The notes under the pieces were generated by a model, which did no database searches, was not told the DNA's origin, and saw only the letters and a list, made by a program, of their open reading frames with translations. Both the position numbers and the translations under genes were made by a program. Shown in pieces: positions 46,801 through 57,805 of a DNA stretch of 64,000 nucleotides. The DNA is from Imbricaverruca yamaguchii (Eukaryota; Arthropoda; Thecostraca; Neoverrucidae), in assembly GCA_034440575.1 (NCBI GenBank), contig JAOTOL010001466.1, forward strand, positions 707,001 to 771,000. Reading direction: 5' to 3'. Each line of letters begins with the position of its first letter. Position 1 is the first letter of the stretch.

Positions 46801-46914
46801 ACATGTGTCGGCGGTGTGTCCCTCTCTGTCCGACATGTGTCGGCGGTGTGTCCCTCTCTGTCCGACATGTGTCGGCGGTGTCCCTCTCTGTCCGACATGT
46901 GTCGGCGCTGTGTC
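43880..46914. repeat. 3-kb dyad minisatellite, 28/30/32-bp units, about 100 copies
   Basis: The full-length 32-bp unit reads TCCGACATGTGTCGGCGG then TGTGTCCCGCTCTG. Its core is the interrupted dyad CCGACA-NN-TGTCGG (NN = TG, AG or CG; CCGACACGTGTCGG is a perfect palindrome). Shorter units lack CA in the dyad (CCGATGTGTCGG), GT in GTGTGTCC, or both. The first 13 or so units (43880-44280) are much more diverged, and 44280-46914 is homogeneous. The consensus has no TAA, TAG or TGA in any of six frames, hence plus-strand frames of 1138, 941 and 902 codons and minus-strand frames of 1155, 831 and 466 codons. Two-base length changes shift the frame repeatedly without penalty, which shows there is no selection on a protein. 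Confidence 0.95.
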
Positions 46915-47469
46915 CCGTGTGGAGTGGCTGTGCCGGCCGGCTGGCAGACAGCGGCAGCTGTGCAGGGACAGACCGCCATTGAGCCGCGTTCAGCCGCGAT
47001 GATGTGTTTAGAACAAATCAGCGCAGCCGACAGAGCAGCGGCAGCCGGGCCGGCCGCCGTCCGTCGCAGCACGGCCTCCGTCCGCAGCAGGGAAACCCCA
47101 TCCCTCGCCCGGGGCACTACAATGGACGACACCCCCCGCCCTCCCCCTCCGCCCAGGGCGCTGACAACGGCAAACACATGTGCCCGGCGGGAAACAATAC
47201 ACACACATTTGGAATTGTGGACGAATGGATCAGATAGTGAAGCTTGCGGGTGTGTGCTATTGTGCGGTACCGGGGAGTTGTGAAATGCAGCGCCATCGAA
47301 AGCAGCTTTTAGGGGAATTACCCACAGATTACAGTAGTGCACCTGATCCATGTATATACATTTTACGTACACACTTACCGCTACATGAGTATGATTGTAC
47401 TTCTGTCTTTGCCTGGAACCATGAAGATGATGTGGATTATGGCGATGGACGGCAGGCAGCTTACCATTC
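46915..47469. other. CpG-rich flank of the minisatellite
   Basis: 46920-47200 is strongly CpG-rich and P/R/Q-rich in translation (77-codon frame 47004-47237, for example GHYNGRHPPPSPSAQGADNG). It could be a CpG island. No start or splice evidence supports a gene. Confidence 0.35.
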
Positions 47470-47629
47470 GTTCGCTACTGGTTTTTACGACGCATCGACC
47501 GTTGAGTCATGCAGCGTCGCCAATCCCTCACGCCGATTGGTCGTGGGCGAAGAGTAGCGACAGGTGAGACTCGAACCAGCAGCCTTTCGATTGTGAGACG
47601 GGCAACTTACCCCTAGGCTACTCGTCCCC
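47470..47629 (-). mobile_element. tRNA-derived SINE, copy 1
   Basis: Minus strand from 47629: GAGTAGCCTAGGGGTAAGTTG (box A region, first 20 bases considered) and CTGGTTCGAGTCTCACC (box B), about 35 bases apart. The tRNA-like arms are imperfect. Downstream the body contains, read on the plus strand, CAATCCCTCACGCCGATTGG followed by TCGTGGGCGAA. The same body words with transitions occur in the SINE at 60185-60366, so the two are one family. The end near 47470-47490 is approximate. Confidence 0.72.
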
Positions 47630-47944
47630 AATCAGCTTACAAACATTGTTGGAAATGCGCGTATGGTTTGCGGTCAATTTTCCCTTGTGAAGGTCAACGG
47701 GCGATGTTCGCTCGATAAGGGATTACGGAAGTAAGCACATTTTGCTCACAGGCCACATCTACAATAATGCAACAATAATAATAACCTACATCAAAGCAAT
47801 CTGCAATAATAGGAAACGTATGCTACGACTCAGTGTCCGGTGCAAGTTCCTGGTAGGATATTGGCCGGTGCCGCGACACTTTCTGTTGCGTCATTTCGCA
47901 ATACCTGCTTAGCCAGGATAATTTTAGTGTCGAAGTCGAAGCAG
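47630..47944. other. No recognised feature
   Basis: Unique sequence. Confidence 0.5.
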
Positions 47945-48080
47945 TTGCCTTCGCCTCCTCGTCTTTGTTCGTTGACATCGTACTCCTCTTGTCGCCTTCA
48001 TTCGTTGACATTCTTCTCCTCTCCTCGTCTTCGTTCCTTGCCATCCTACTCCTCTCCTCGTCTTCGCTCTTGTCGTATCC
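47945..48080. repeat. 33-bp tandem repeat, about 4 copies
   Basis: Recurring CTACTCCTCTCCTCGTCTTC and TTCGTTGACAT words at about 33-bp spacing. On the minus strand it reads as an 11-residue charged repeat (for example NEDEERRRMST) in a 157-codon frame (48296-47823). The plus strand is open too (173 codons), so coding is unproven. Confidence 0.75.
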
Positions 48081-48380
48081 GGACGCTCGGCGTCGACGGA
48101 GCGCGCCGGCAGAGGCAGGGCCGGAGCCGACGTCGTGTTTTGCGGCACACACGGCCGGCCGGCCGCTGTGACCCAGGTCACGTGTCGACAATGGTCGGCC
48201 CCGATTGTGGACCGGGCGCTGACAAAGCACAGTCGAGAGCCGAAGCCAACCGAACGGCCGGAAAAGGCGCACGCGGCGGCAGAAATGCCAACGCATTTGA
48301 TGTCGAGGCCGAGACTCCTTCTGTTGCCATCATTGGTACTTCCAGTAAACTTCGTACGTAAATAACCGGGTCAAATTAGC
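48081..48380. other. CpG-rich unique sequence
   Basis: Moderately CpG-rich. No recognised domain. Confidence 0.5.
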
Positions 48381-48596
48381 GTGTCAATGTGTGTGTACAT
48401 GTGTGTCTGTCTGTGTGTGTGTGTGAGCGTGTGTGTGTATGTGTGCGTGTGTGTGTGTGTACGTGTGTCTGTGTGTGTGCAGATGTGTGGATGTGTGTGC
48501 AGATGTGTGGATGTGTGTGTGTAAGTGTGTGTGTGTGTGTTCGTAGGCGTGTGTAGGTGTGCATAGGCGTGTGCGTGCGTGCGCGTGTGCGTGTGA
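48381..48596. repeat. Degenerate (GT)n array
   Basis: About 215 bases of GTGTGT with a GCAGATGTGTGGATGTGTGT duplication at 48478-48512. Confidence 0.95.
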
Positions 48597-51500
48597 CTAA
48601 CTGGTGTCACTGGTGCAGCTTAGTTCCCGAGTTGAAGTGGGATTTGCCAACACTTAAGAGCAGGGTGCAAGTGAGCCCGAGTGTACGCCAAAGCTATTGT
48701 TAAGTGTGTCTGCTTCCGCACCACTCCCTTCCACTGCGCACGGCGTTTGATGCCGCGATGGGTTTGTATACTTACACACGTGCACCGCCTTATCGAAGCG
48801 GGTCACTGTGCAGGCCGCTGCTGTCTCCAGGCCATGGCCAGTGGGTCATGTGGGACTCACTGACCGACCCTCAGTGGGTCAGCGAGTACCGGGCGGTGGC
48901 GTCGCGTGTAGGTCAGCCATGCAGGCCGATAGGGAGTGTGTGTACTCTGTGAAGCGCCAAGCGGCCGCCACCGCACCAGGCGCGTCTTTTTCGTCGCTGG
49001 TGTTTTCTCACCTTTCCCCATGCTGTTGTGCTGCTCATTTTGGTGCAGCGAGTTGTCTGCTGGTGCGAGCTTGTGGTGGTTAAGACGTAAATCGGATGAA
49101 CGAGCGTTGTGTTGACTGATTTACATAATTGTTTTGCTAAGATGAGCAGGTCAGTAGAGGAGCTCTAAAATAATCTGAAATGAAGTGATGTTCTGAAGTA
49201 TAGCGAATATGGCGAAAATAGATTCTGCATGGTGACGTAGTTCGTACCAGCTTTGATCTGCGTGCTCCTGTACCCACCACGTCATGTAGTCACACACCGG
49301 GCTTTTGCAACAGAACCTCAACTTATTACTAAAACTCTTTGGCACAATTGCACATTGCGCCGCACATATTTTCGTGGCATTCCCGACTTGAAATTCCCGC
49401 TGGCGGACTTCCAATTACGGTGCAACAAATAGTCGCTTGGCAAATGAGGTAGACCAAGCTGAGAGGTGCGTGCAATCTTTACTGGTTAACCAAAACGTTG
49501 CCTAAGAAGGAAAGTAGCTAATGGAAAGGAGGTACAGCGAAAAAGAAGATGTTGCACACGGGAATACTACGCAAATCGACAGGAAAAAAATCCCAGGGAT
49601 GACATACGATGAAAATCGTACCGAAAGCAAACCTTGTCACCAGTACAAGCGAATCAACAACGCCGGAAGCGGTCAACATAGAAACAAGCATCTATGCTAT
49701 CAAAACGTATCTATTAAACATTGGCATCCGAGGAAACACATGTGATAGACTAGGCATCGTGCAATGCAGGCGCCACAAAGTTTTATCATATCCAATTTGG
49801 TACCAATGTACAACCAATGTTGTACAATGTACCAAACAAACAAACAATGTACCAATGTTGGCAAGGCACCAAATTTTTGCACTTTGTTTCCATTCTCCGA
49901 GATGGAGGAAGCGCACATTGCCTTGGGGAGTGCAATGCTAAACAAGGTTTACAGAAGACTGCAAGCATATCTGCGGCTACTCAACAGTATAATTGTTTTT
50001 CGTTTGCATCGTACAATAATGTTTGCAGTGGCACTTTGATACCCGCAGATGGCTCTGCGTTGCTACGCCCGAAGTTGTCTGGTAGAGGACAGGGTCTCCC
50101 CACATCTTCAAGCCTTTAATTAAAGACTTAAAACTGTCGCAAACCCATTCATTCTCTGAAAGCTATTTTGCACGGAGCGATTTTGATGGCGTTATTTCAT
50201 GTGGTCTGGAAAACACATTGTATGCACCTCCTTTGTACATACAGCTTAAAAAAGAAAAGCCGCTGATGCTCCACACTAGCACTTTCCGCGCTATAATCGC
50301 AAAATTGCAACCGGATTTCTGTGCCGAACGGGGTGAGGTTGAACCTGCCCCGCCCCCCATCGTGATATCTCAAATGTTTTTTGTTCGTGACTATAAATGT
50401 ACAACTGACGATTATATAGGCATGGCAGATAGGAATCGCTTGAGAAAAATGAGCCAAAATCAGGGTATTTCAGGTTCTTGCTAAGTTGGTCGAGAACAAA
50501 TATATACTGTGAAGAGAATGGTGCGCGCCTCTACTATGGTCGCCCACAAATGTCAGGAATCGGCGGGGAAATATTGGCCTGGCATACCGCACCAATATTT
50601 TCGGATGTGGTGTTTGCCATGTCCGCATTAATTATATATTCCTGTCCATGATATCACAAAATTACGCAGGAAAATTTTCCTGGTGAAGTCCATTCATCTG
50701 TATTTCCAAAAGACTCACACATTGACGAGAGCGAACCCAGAAGCCCGAAAATTGAACATTGTTAGGAAGCATTATTCACATCCAAGAGATGCTCTCTTAT
50801 TGAAGTTCCCCCGGTGAGAAATCAAGACTGAGCTGCGGTCTTACTGATGCGATTACTAATGGCCTTACACACCACTGCACCTTAAGGCCTTCGCTGCTAT
50901 CGTTGCCATCATTCACAGCACTCGCAGGGGCACATCGGCATCTGCAGCGGTGTCTCGAGGGCGGTGGTCTGCTCAGTTATCAAACACGTACGGTAGCGGC
51001 GGCCGGCGGCGTCTGCCGGGTATACGGCACCGACCGCGACGCGCTGTAAACAACGAACACTGGCTGCAGAGGCGAAAACCCATCAGCGGCGACAAAGGAG
51101 GCCCGCCCCGGCCGCCGGCCGCACTCGGCGGCTGCCAGATGATCGGCAGATCTGGCAGCTGCGGGGCCGGCTGCCGGCCGGTCGCGGGATACCTTTATTA
51201 GAGTGGGCCGCGGCGCGCGGTCTGACCGCGGGCGTAGCCGTGCACGGTCGCGATAGGAAACCGACCCACGCGCGCCCGGACAGGTCCGAGTGATTTACCG
51301 ACGACAGACCGGTCTGACGGAGGTCAGTGGCTCGGCATCGCTGGGATCGCCGGAATACCACTTCTGGGCCGGGCGAGCCAGACACAAAACGACACTTGGT
51401 ATTGATCGATGCATGTCGTGGGTGGCCACAATCAATTATATTCTGTGCTGTAGACCGTTTATTTGATACCTCGTCGCAGAGTTCGCATTGGCACGTGCGC

Positions 51501-52055
51501 GCACTGCCTCATTCTGTGATCAAAAATTTCGGTCACGCGAAGATTATTGCCACCATCTATAGCGAACCCTACAGCGAATCAGGAACGACTAGGGGGACGT
51601 AGTGACCCAATACACAGTAACGACCAGCCGCCCCAAGCATTAGAATGCTGACAATAAGCGAACAAATTAACTGGGATGTCTGCTAGGCGTAAATGCCCCG
51701 GAGGGACCAGCCGGCTGGACGAGCGGCCCCCGTCTGGGCAGCGGGGAGCTAGCTGGCTTATCGGACCCGTCAACAATAACCGACACAAATTGCCGCTCTC
51801 CCTCCATGACGATCGTATCAGGCGACAAAAACGTAACGCTCGGATCAGCGGAAATTACAAATGGGCTTATCTCGACCCGCATGGGAAGCCATGGCGGCGT
51901 TCCCGATATGAGTGTGAATTAGTGTGCCCGGTTTTGTCCAACCCTCTCGCTACACCATGTAGCAGGTGTGCAAGTTGTGGAAATATCGAACCGTTCTATT
52001 TTGTGTATTGACCGTTGAGGCATCACTTGGTTCACCCGGTCGGTAGATTGTGTGT
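48597..52055. other. No recognised gene; CpG-rich near 50.95-51.35 kb
   Basis: Long unique stretch. 50950-51350 is strongly CpG-rich and contains the hairpin listed at 51131-51159. Near 49800-49860 ACAATGTACCAA words repeat. Frames up to 111 codons show no recognised domain. Confidence 0.5.
51131..51159. repeat. Hairpin, 10-bp perfect arms, 9-nt loop
   Basis: GCTGCCAGAT pairs exactly with ATCTGGCAGC around GATCGGCAG, inside a CpG-rich block. Confidence 0.8.
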
Positions 52056-52058
52056 ATA

Positions 52059-52133
<75 letters not shown>

Positions 52134-52171
52134 GCATATATATATGCATATATATATATACATATATACAT

Positions 52172-52262
<91 letters not shown>
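52056..52262. repeat. (TA)n microsatellite
   Basis: About 205 bases of TATATA with GCATA, CATA and a short (CA)n island (52172-52186). Confidence 0.97.
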
Positions 52263-52265
<3 letters not shown>

Positions 52266-52694
52266 ATATATTTCGTTAGTCATTTCTTCTATTCAAATTT
52301 GCCTCCTCACAACTTGATATGGAGGAACGAGAGACTGAATATTTACCAGTGCTACACATCAAACGAGCCATTTGTCTTGATGGCTATGTGAATGATGTTC
52401 ATGGATCATCGTGCCTCCTGAAACCAGGATTTTGGCAGAGGGCATCGCCGACTGTTGACGACGAATTATAAGCGTTGCTTGCACTGGCCGACGCGAGCGC
52501 CCAGCTAGTCAGAGCGAACAACTGTCCGAGCGGACATTTCGGGAGAACAACAAACTGGAACTTGATGACGTTGCGACCCGCCCGAGCTCCTGTCGAATCC
52601 ACCAACGCGACCGCTGGAGACAAGCGCCGCGGGAAGTTCCAGGTAACGCCGGGGTCGTGGCGGACGGCGGACGGTGGGCTGGTCGCACTTCACG
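52263..52694. other. No recognised feature
   Basis: Unique sequence, GC-richer towards the right end. Confidence 0.5.
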
Positions 52695-53105
52695 CATGTA
52701 CGTACATTGTGCGTGTGTGTCTGCCGCCACAAAAGTCTGCCATGTACGTACATTGTGCGTGTATGTCTGCTCCTACAAAAGTCTGGCGTGTACGTACATT
52801 GTGCGTGTATGTCTGCCGCCACAAAAGTATGGCATGTACGTACATTGTGCGTGTATGTCCGCTCCCACAAAAGTCTGGCATGTACGTACATTGTACGTGA
52901 ATGTCTGCTGCCACAAAAACCTGGCATGTACGTACATTGTGCGTGTATGTCTACCGCCACAAAAGTATATCATGTACGTACATTGTGCGTGTATGTCTAC
53001 TGCTACAAAAGTCTAGGGAGACCGCCCCATGTATGCACCGCCAACGAGTACATCCATGCACGTACATATGTCGTGTATGTCTGCTGCTACAAAAGTCTGG
53101 GAGAC
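52695..53105. repeat. Minisatellite, 46-bp unit, about 7 copies plus fragments
   Basis: Units run GTACGTACATTGTGCGTGTA, TGTCTGCYGCCACAAAAGTC, TGGCAT, at 46-bp spacing to about 53015. Each carries the palindrome GTACGTAC. After a break, a partial unit with CGTACATATGTCGTGTATGT recurs at 53060-53098 between two copies of a CACCGCCAACGAGT phrase. Confidence 0.92.
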
Positions 53106-53145
53106 GCTCCGAGCACCGCCAACGAGTCATCCACCCACCATATGT

Positions 53146-53395
53146 CGGAGTTCTCCCATCAGCATACCAAAGCTCTCCCATTGACCCACCATAGGTCGAA
53201 GCTCTCCCATCGACCCATCAAAGACCGGAGTTCTCCCATCGACACACCTAAGCTCTTTCATCAACCCACGAAAGGTCCGAGCTTTTCCATGGACCACCAA
53301 AGGTCAGAGCTCTACCATCGGCACACCAAAGATGTCACATCGACCCACCAAAGGTCTGAGCGCTCCCATCGGCACACGTTGCGCCCGCCCACTGG
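53146..53395. repeat. Degenerate repeat, about 29 bp (some 23 bp), 8-9 copies
   Basis: Words CTCCCATCGACCCACCAAAG and GTCYGAGCTCT recur with variable spacing. Shorter units lack the GGTCCGA part. Confidence 0.82.
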
Positions 53396-54247
53396 AAATG
53401 ATTCCCATATTTTAATTATTGCTAATGGGAGCGCACGTTCTAATGGAGAGCTATGCAATGGCTGACGGCCAGTCCATTAGAGTTGGTGTTGGCCCCGTGC
53501 AATGATTTCCGGAAAATGGAGCGAGAGCCCGCCGGTTGTCACGCTCCATCCCAGAAGTCGAAATATTTTGACGACATTTCTCACAAACATGCAACATCTG
53601 GGAATATTTCCAAACATTACGGAGCGCTCTGCACAGAGGTATTGTCTCTGGACTTCCCCGTTTCATGTGGCGCCAGTGCCCATGTCATCATCTGCATCGC
53701 CAGCGCCCGTCCCAAGATTTCAACCGTGAGATAGGTGCTGATGCTCAAGATCTCAACAATTAGAGCTCCATCATCAGTGAGTTAATTATTCGGTTATGAC
53801 ATGGTATGCATGGGCCTTAGGCGTCATGCCTGCCTAGGTCCAGACAAGAGGTTACACTCTGCATCGGGCACACATACGGTACCCGCCGCTATCTTCTGTG
53901 TGTGGGGGAAAGATCGTGGTGTCCCCGCTGTCTGAATGCGCGACTGTAGGCCACCTATTACTTGCCTGCTATCACTTCACATCAAAACTCCGATCATTTT
54001 ATGAAAGAAACGCGTTTGGCATACGGAAACATTCGGGGAAATAACTTAAAACTTGTAGATTCTGGAACCTCGTTCCGTTACTTGGCAGCGATTGGATTTC
54101 AAGCCACGAACACACCCAGGTAATAGTTCTCACCAACCGTGAACCGCCAGAATAAAAGTCATGGGCGCGAATGATGAACTCTGGTCGAAGCACCCTAAAC
54201 CCCAAATAACTAACTAATTAACCCGCGCCGTCTTTCCGGTCAAATCC
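53396..54247. other. No supported gene
   Basis: Unique. Around 53910-54000 a frame reads SECATVGHLLLACYHFTSKL, reminiscent of the Cys/His end of some LINE proteins, but this is too short to support. Confidence 0.4.
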
Positions 54248-55061
54248 TCCCACCCCGTCTCGGGGGGGGGGCGTTGAAGACTCCCACTCTAAAATCCAAA
54301 CTAAGCATCGCACCAAAACGAAAGCGGTGTCATCGGAAAGCGCTCGACGAGTAAGGTCCGAGTCCACCCTACAAAACAATTTCCCCCGAAAAGAGACGTC
54401 ACCAGGGGAGCTAGATTTTCACGACTTTTCACGACTTACATTATGTTTTTGACTCTGGGGAGTTCATTTTGGGGATATACAAAACAACAAAATGTATTTG
54501 GAATGAGAGAAGGATAGAGAAATCGACCAGGGCTATAATTTTTTTTGGCCCCCAAAAATACTTCTTTTTTTGAAATTTCAAAATTATGAGTTTTCAAGTT
54601 TTCTTAAATTTTCCTTTTCCAATGGGTAGAGCAGAAAGAGAAACGTTGTTGAAAGTCAACTTTCCCGAATAAAAAATGCTTACTTTAGCCAGAATCCTGT
54701 ATTTGATCTACAATTTGGGAAACACGCAAAATTTATATATAGTCAAAAACGGAAAAAACGAAAAATTCAACTCGAACGTTTTATTGCATCCGTAAAGATA
54801 AGCAACCGCTGAAAGTTTTATTAAAATATCTGTATCCGTTAAAGCGTGACGACTGGTTGAACGTTATTGGAGGTGACCTCACTTGACCTTGACTAACTCG
54901 TTGACCCTAGATGATCTGACCTCAAAATTTTGAATCAGTATGTCAAATTGATGTGAGAAAAGGTATGCCAAATTTAGGCGCGCTACCTTGCGCCGTTCGT
55001 CCGCTATCCGCGAAAAACCTGAGAAGAGGGGGCGGTTGAAGACCCCCCGAGACGGGACGGG
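54248..55061. mobile_element. Candidate DNA-transposon unit with about 19-bp TIRs, 814 bp
   Basis: The left end CCCACCCCGTCTCGGGGGG (54249-54267) matches the complement of the right end, CCCGTCCCGTCTCGGGGGG (55061-55043), at 17 of 19 positions. In addition GGGGGCG(G)TTGAAGAC occurs next to both ends in direct orientation. The interior is AT-rich and unlike the flanks, with no transposase frame. No convincing target duplication was found, so the superfamily is unknown and the boundaries are provisional. Confidence 0.45.
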
Positions 55062-55477
55062 CTAACATAGCATGCACCTTCGCTCGCCTTGATAAGTGAG
55101 GGCAGGTCGCGGGCTGCATGTGCTCCCGTGCTACCGGCACGAGCTCCCGTATGGAACCGTTGCAGGTAGCACGGTGGTGGTGCGGACGAGGTCACCGGAG
55201 GTGGTGCGGAGGGCCCACCTGTCAGTCGATGCGAGAGGTCGTGCCAGTAAATGTTGTCTTTAGTCAATTGATGCAAGTACCTCAGAAAGAATATTGTAAT
55301 GATATAGGGTTAAAATAAAGATTGCAAAGAAAAGGCCTAATTCGAAGTAAAGAAAACACGGCTTGGAACATCGAAGAAAAAAAAAACTAATTTAGGTTTT
55401 AGAAGTATGGCAGTCTTGTCGGCTGGGTTGAATCGCGAACATTGACTTCTCGTACATAAATTAAAAATATGTAAATA
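55062..55477. other. No recognised feature
   Basis: Unique sequence. Confidence 0.5.
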
Positions 55478-55695
55478 CCTCTCTCTTTTTCTCTCTCTTT
55501 CTCTCTTTCTCTCTTTCTCTCTTTCTCTCTTTCCCTCTTTCCTCTCTTTCTCTCTTTCTCTCTTTCTTTCTTCCTCTCTTACTCTCTCTTTTCCTCTTTC
55601 TCTCTCTCCCTCCCTTCCTTTCTCCCTCCCTCCCTCCCTCCCCTCTCTCTCCCTCTGTCTCTGTCTTTCTCTCTCCCTCTATCCCTCTCTCTTTA
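55478..55695. repeat. Long polypyrimidine tract (CTTT/CTCT/CCCT)n
   Basis: About 215 bases of almost uninterrupted pyrimidine on the plus strand, shifting from TCTCTTTC units to CCTCCCTCCCTC units. Able in principle to form triplex DNA. Confidence 0.95.
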
Positions 55696-56204
55696 TTTGG
55701 TACCCAAAGCTCAATACCTTAACTACGCGGCCATCCCAGCCCCAGCTAGGGCTGAGTCCCTGTTGGGCGTGGCCACGAACGTCAGACGGCAGGTCGCCGG
55801 TGTCAGGTCAGTGAGCGTGGGTGGGAGGTGCTGACTGCTGCTGGTGTGTGACGAACGATGGCCGGAGGTCGCTGACCCTTCTGACCCGCCGGCAGGCAGA
55901 CGGTCGCTCTTCATGCGGAGCGGACAGCGGCGGTCGGGCCGCCGGCGGTGCCGTGCTGCAGCTAAGGTCAGCCCCATTAGCGTGCCCATTGGCGGCCGTC
56001 CCGGCATAGACCTGGCCAGCACGTGAGCTGGCGGCCAAGTGGAGACGTGCCGCCGCCTCCTAGTGGCTGTCACGCTGAATATTCACTCCTCTCCTGTCCC
56101 GCAAAAGGCTGCGACAGTCGTTTCAACTCGTGATGGTGAGGGGGCTATTCACATCCATGTCGCTGGCGGCAGGGAGGATGGCGGCGCACGTCTGATATCA
56201 TCAG
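55696..56204. other. CpG-rich unique block
   Basis: 55735-56050 is CpG-rich with overlapping frames on both strands and no recognised domain. Confidence 0.45.
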
Positions 56205-56480
56205 TGAGGGCAGGGGTGGTGACGCACCTCCTACACCACTGGTACCAGGGAGGTCACCAGATACCACTGGTGAGGGTAGGGCCGGTGACGTACCTCCTAC
56301 ACCACTGGTATCAGGGAGGTCACCCGATACCACTGGTGAGGATAGGAATGGTGACGTACCTCCTACACCACTGGTATCAGGGAGGTCACCCGATACCAAC
56401 TGGTGAGGGTATGGATGGTAACGCACCTCCTACACCACTCGTCGCAGGGTGGATGGCGACGCACATCTGACTGTGGCGAC
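56205..56480. repeat. 66-bp tandem repeat, 3-4 copies
   Basis: Units share GTGACGTACCTCCTACACCA, CTGGTATCAGGGAGGTCACC and CGATACCACTGGTGAGG. A fourth copy (56405-56480) is shortened. It shares ATACCACTGG and ATGGCGACGCACATC words with the adjacent 38-bp array, which may derive from it. Confidence 0.88.
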
Positions 56481-56537
56481 TGTAGGTATGGCGACGTTCC
56501 TCTATACCGCTGGTTACAGGGTGGATGGCGACACACT

Positions 56538-57150
56538 CCGATACCACTGGCGACTGTAGGGATGGCGACACACATCTGATACAACTGGCGACAGCGACGG
56601 TGGCGACGCACATCCGATACCACTGGCGGCAGCGACGGTGGCGACGCACATACGATACCACTGGCGACAGCGACGGTGGCGACGCACATCCGATACCACT
56701 GGCGACAGCGACGGTGGCGACGCACATCCGATACCACTGGCGACAGCGACGGTGGCGACGCACATCCGATACCACTGGCGACAGCGACGGTGGCGACGCA
56801 CATACGATACCACTGGCGACAGCGACGGTGGCGACGCACATCTGATACAACTGGCGACAGCGACGGTGGCGACGCACATACGATACCACTGGCGACAGCG
56901 ACGGTGGCGACGCACATACGATACCACTGGCGACAGCGACGGTGGCGACGCACATACGATACCACTGGCGACAGCGACGGTGGCGACGCACATACGATAC
57001 CACTGGCGACAGCGACGGTGGCGACGCACATCCGATACCACTGGCGACAGCGACGGTGGCGACGCACATACGATACCACTGGCGACAGCGACGGTGGCGG
57101 CGCACATACGATAGCACCGGCGACAGCGACAGTGGTGACGCACATCCGCT
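56538..57150. repeat. Minisatellite, 38-bp unit, about 16 copies
   Basis: Units read ATACCACTGGCGACAGCGAC then GGTGGCGACGCACATCCG, with CATACG/CATCTG variants. The array is very homogeneous from 56590 to 57110, with diverged copies at both ends. The three plus-strand and three minus-strand frames are all open over hundreds of bases, which is an artefact. Confidence 0.95.
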
Positions 57151-57584
57151 GCCGCAGCTGCGAAATGGCACCATTTCGCGCCGGATGTCGACAATCGGCA
57201 CCTTTTTCGGAGCCACCGGAGGAGAAAATCATCGTCTCGCGGCTGGTAGCCGAGCGGCCGTCGGCGCGCAGCCGGGCCAAATGGACCTCCGAACCGGGTC
57301 TCCGCTACCGCCGGCTGTTTTCCCGCGGGCCGCCGCTGTGTGTGCGGCATTTCTGCTGCGCCGCTGTTGGTGCTGCTTGTAGTTGTGACCGGTGCCGGAG
57401 ATGAGATGGTCGGCAATGTGCCGACGGAAGAGGCGTCGACTGAGAGCGAGGAGCGGGCAGCGATGGAGATCCGCTGGAGGTGGCTAGGCCCCGCCGCAGC
57501 GTAGTTTCCTCGGCGTAATATCCCCATCTGAGAGTAACCGTACACGAAGTACTGGTGTGTACGCTACAAGGCGTGAGTGTGCAC
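57151..57584. other. CpG-rich flank
   Basis: Strongly CpG-rich to about 57480. Frames continuing out of the satellite have no recognised domain. Confidence 0.45.
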
Positions 57585-57805
57585 AGAATGTTAGCCAGTC
57601 GTTAGGTGGCGGGTTTACAGAATGTTGGCCAGTCGTTAGGTGGCGTGTGCATATGATGTGAACCGTTAGGTGGCGGATGTGCAGAATGTTAGAGCCAGTC
57701 GTCAGGTGGCGGGTGATATGCTGACGGTTGAAAACCGTTAGGTGGCGGATGTGCAGAATATTTGAGCCAGTCGTCAGGTGGCGGGTGATATGCTGACGGT
57801 GAAAA
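57585..57805. repeat. Nested repeat, 72-bp unit with GTTAGGTGGCGG core
   Basis: AACCGTTAGGTGGCGGATGT recurs at 57661 and 57733, a 72-bp period. Each unit holds a second related half, CAGTCGTCAGGTGGCGGGTG. Two shorter copies precede at 57585-57650. Confidence 0.85.

Noticed and set aside
43867..47372. Very long open frames (1138 codons plus strand, 1155 codons minus strand, and others) as genes
   Set aside because: They overlap on both strands and in all frames because the repeat unit contains no stop trinucleotide in any frame. Two-base unit length changes shift the frame freely.
53880..54030. LINE zinc-knuckle C-terminus (SECATVGHLLLAC)
   Set aside because: Too short, with no RT motif, 3' tail or second copy to support it.
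56363..57545. Frames of 240-343 codons on both strands over the 38-bp array
   Set aside because: Same composition artefact, with no conserved domain in the flanks.
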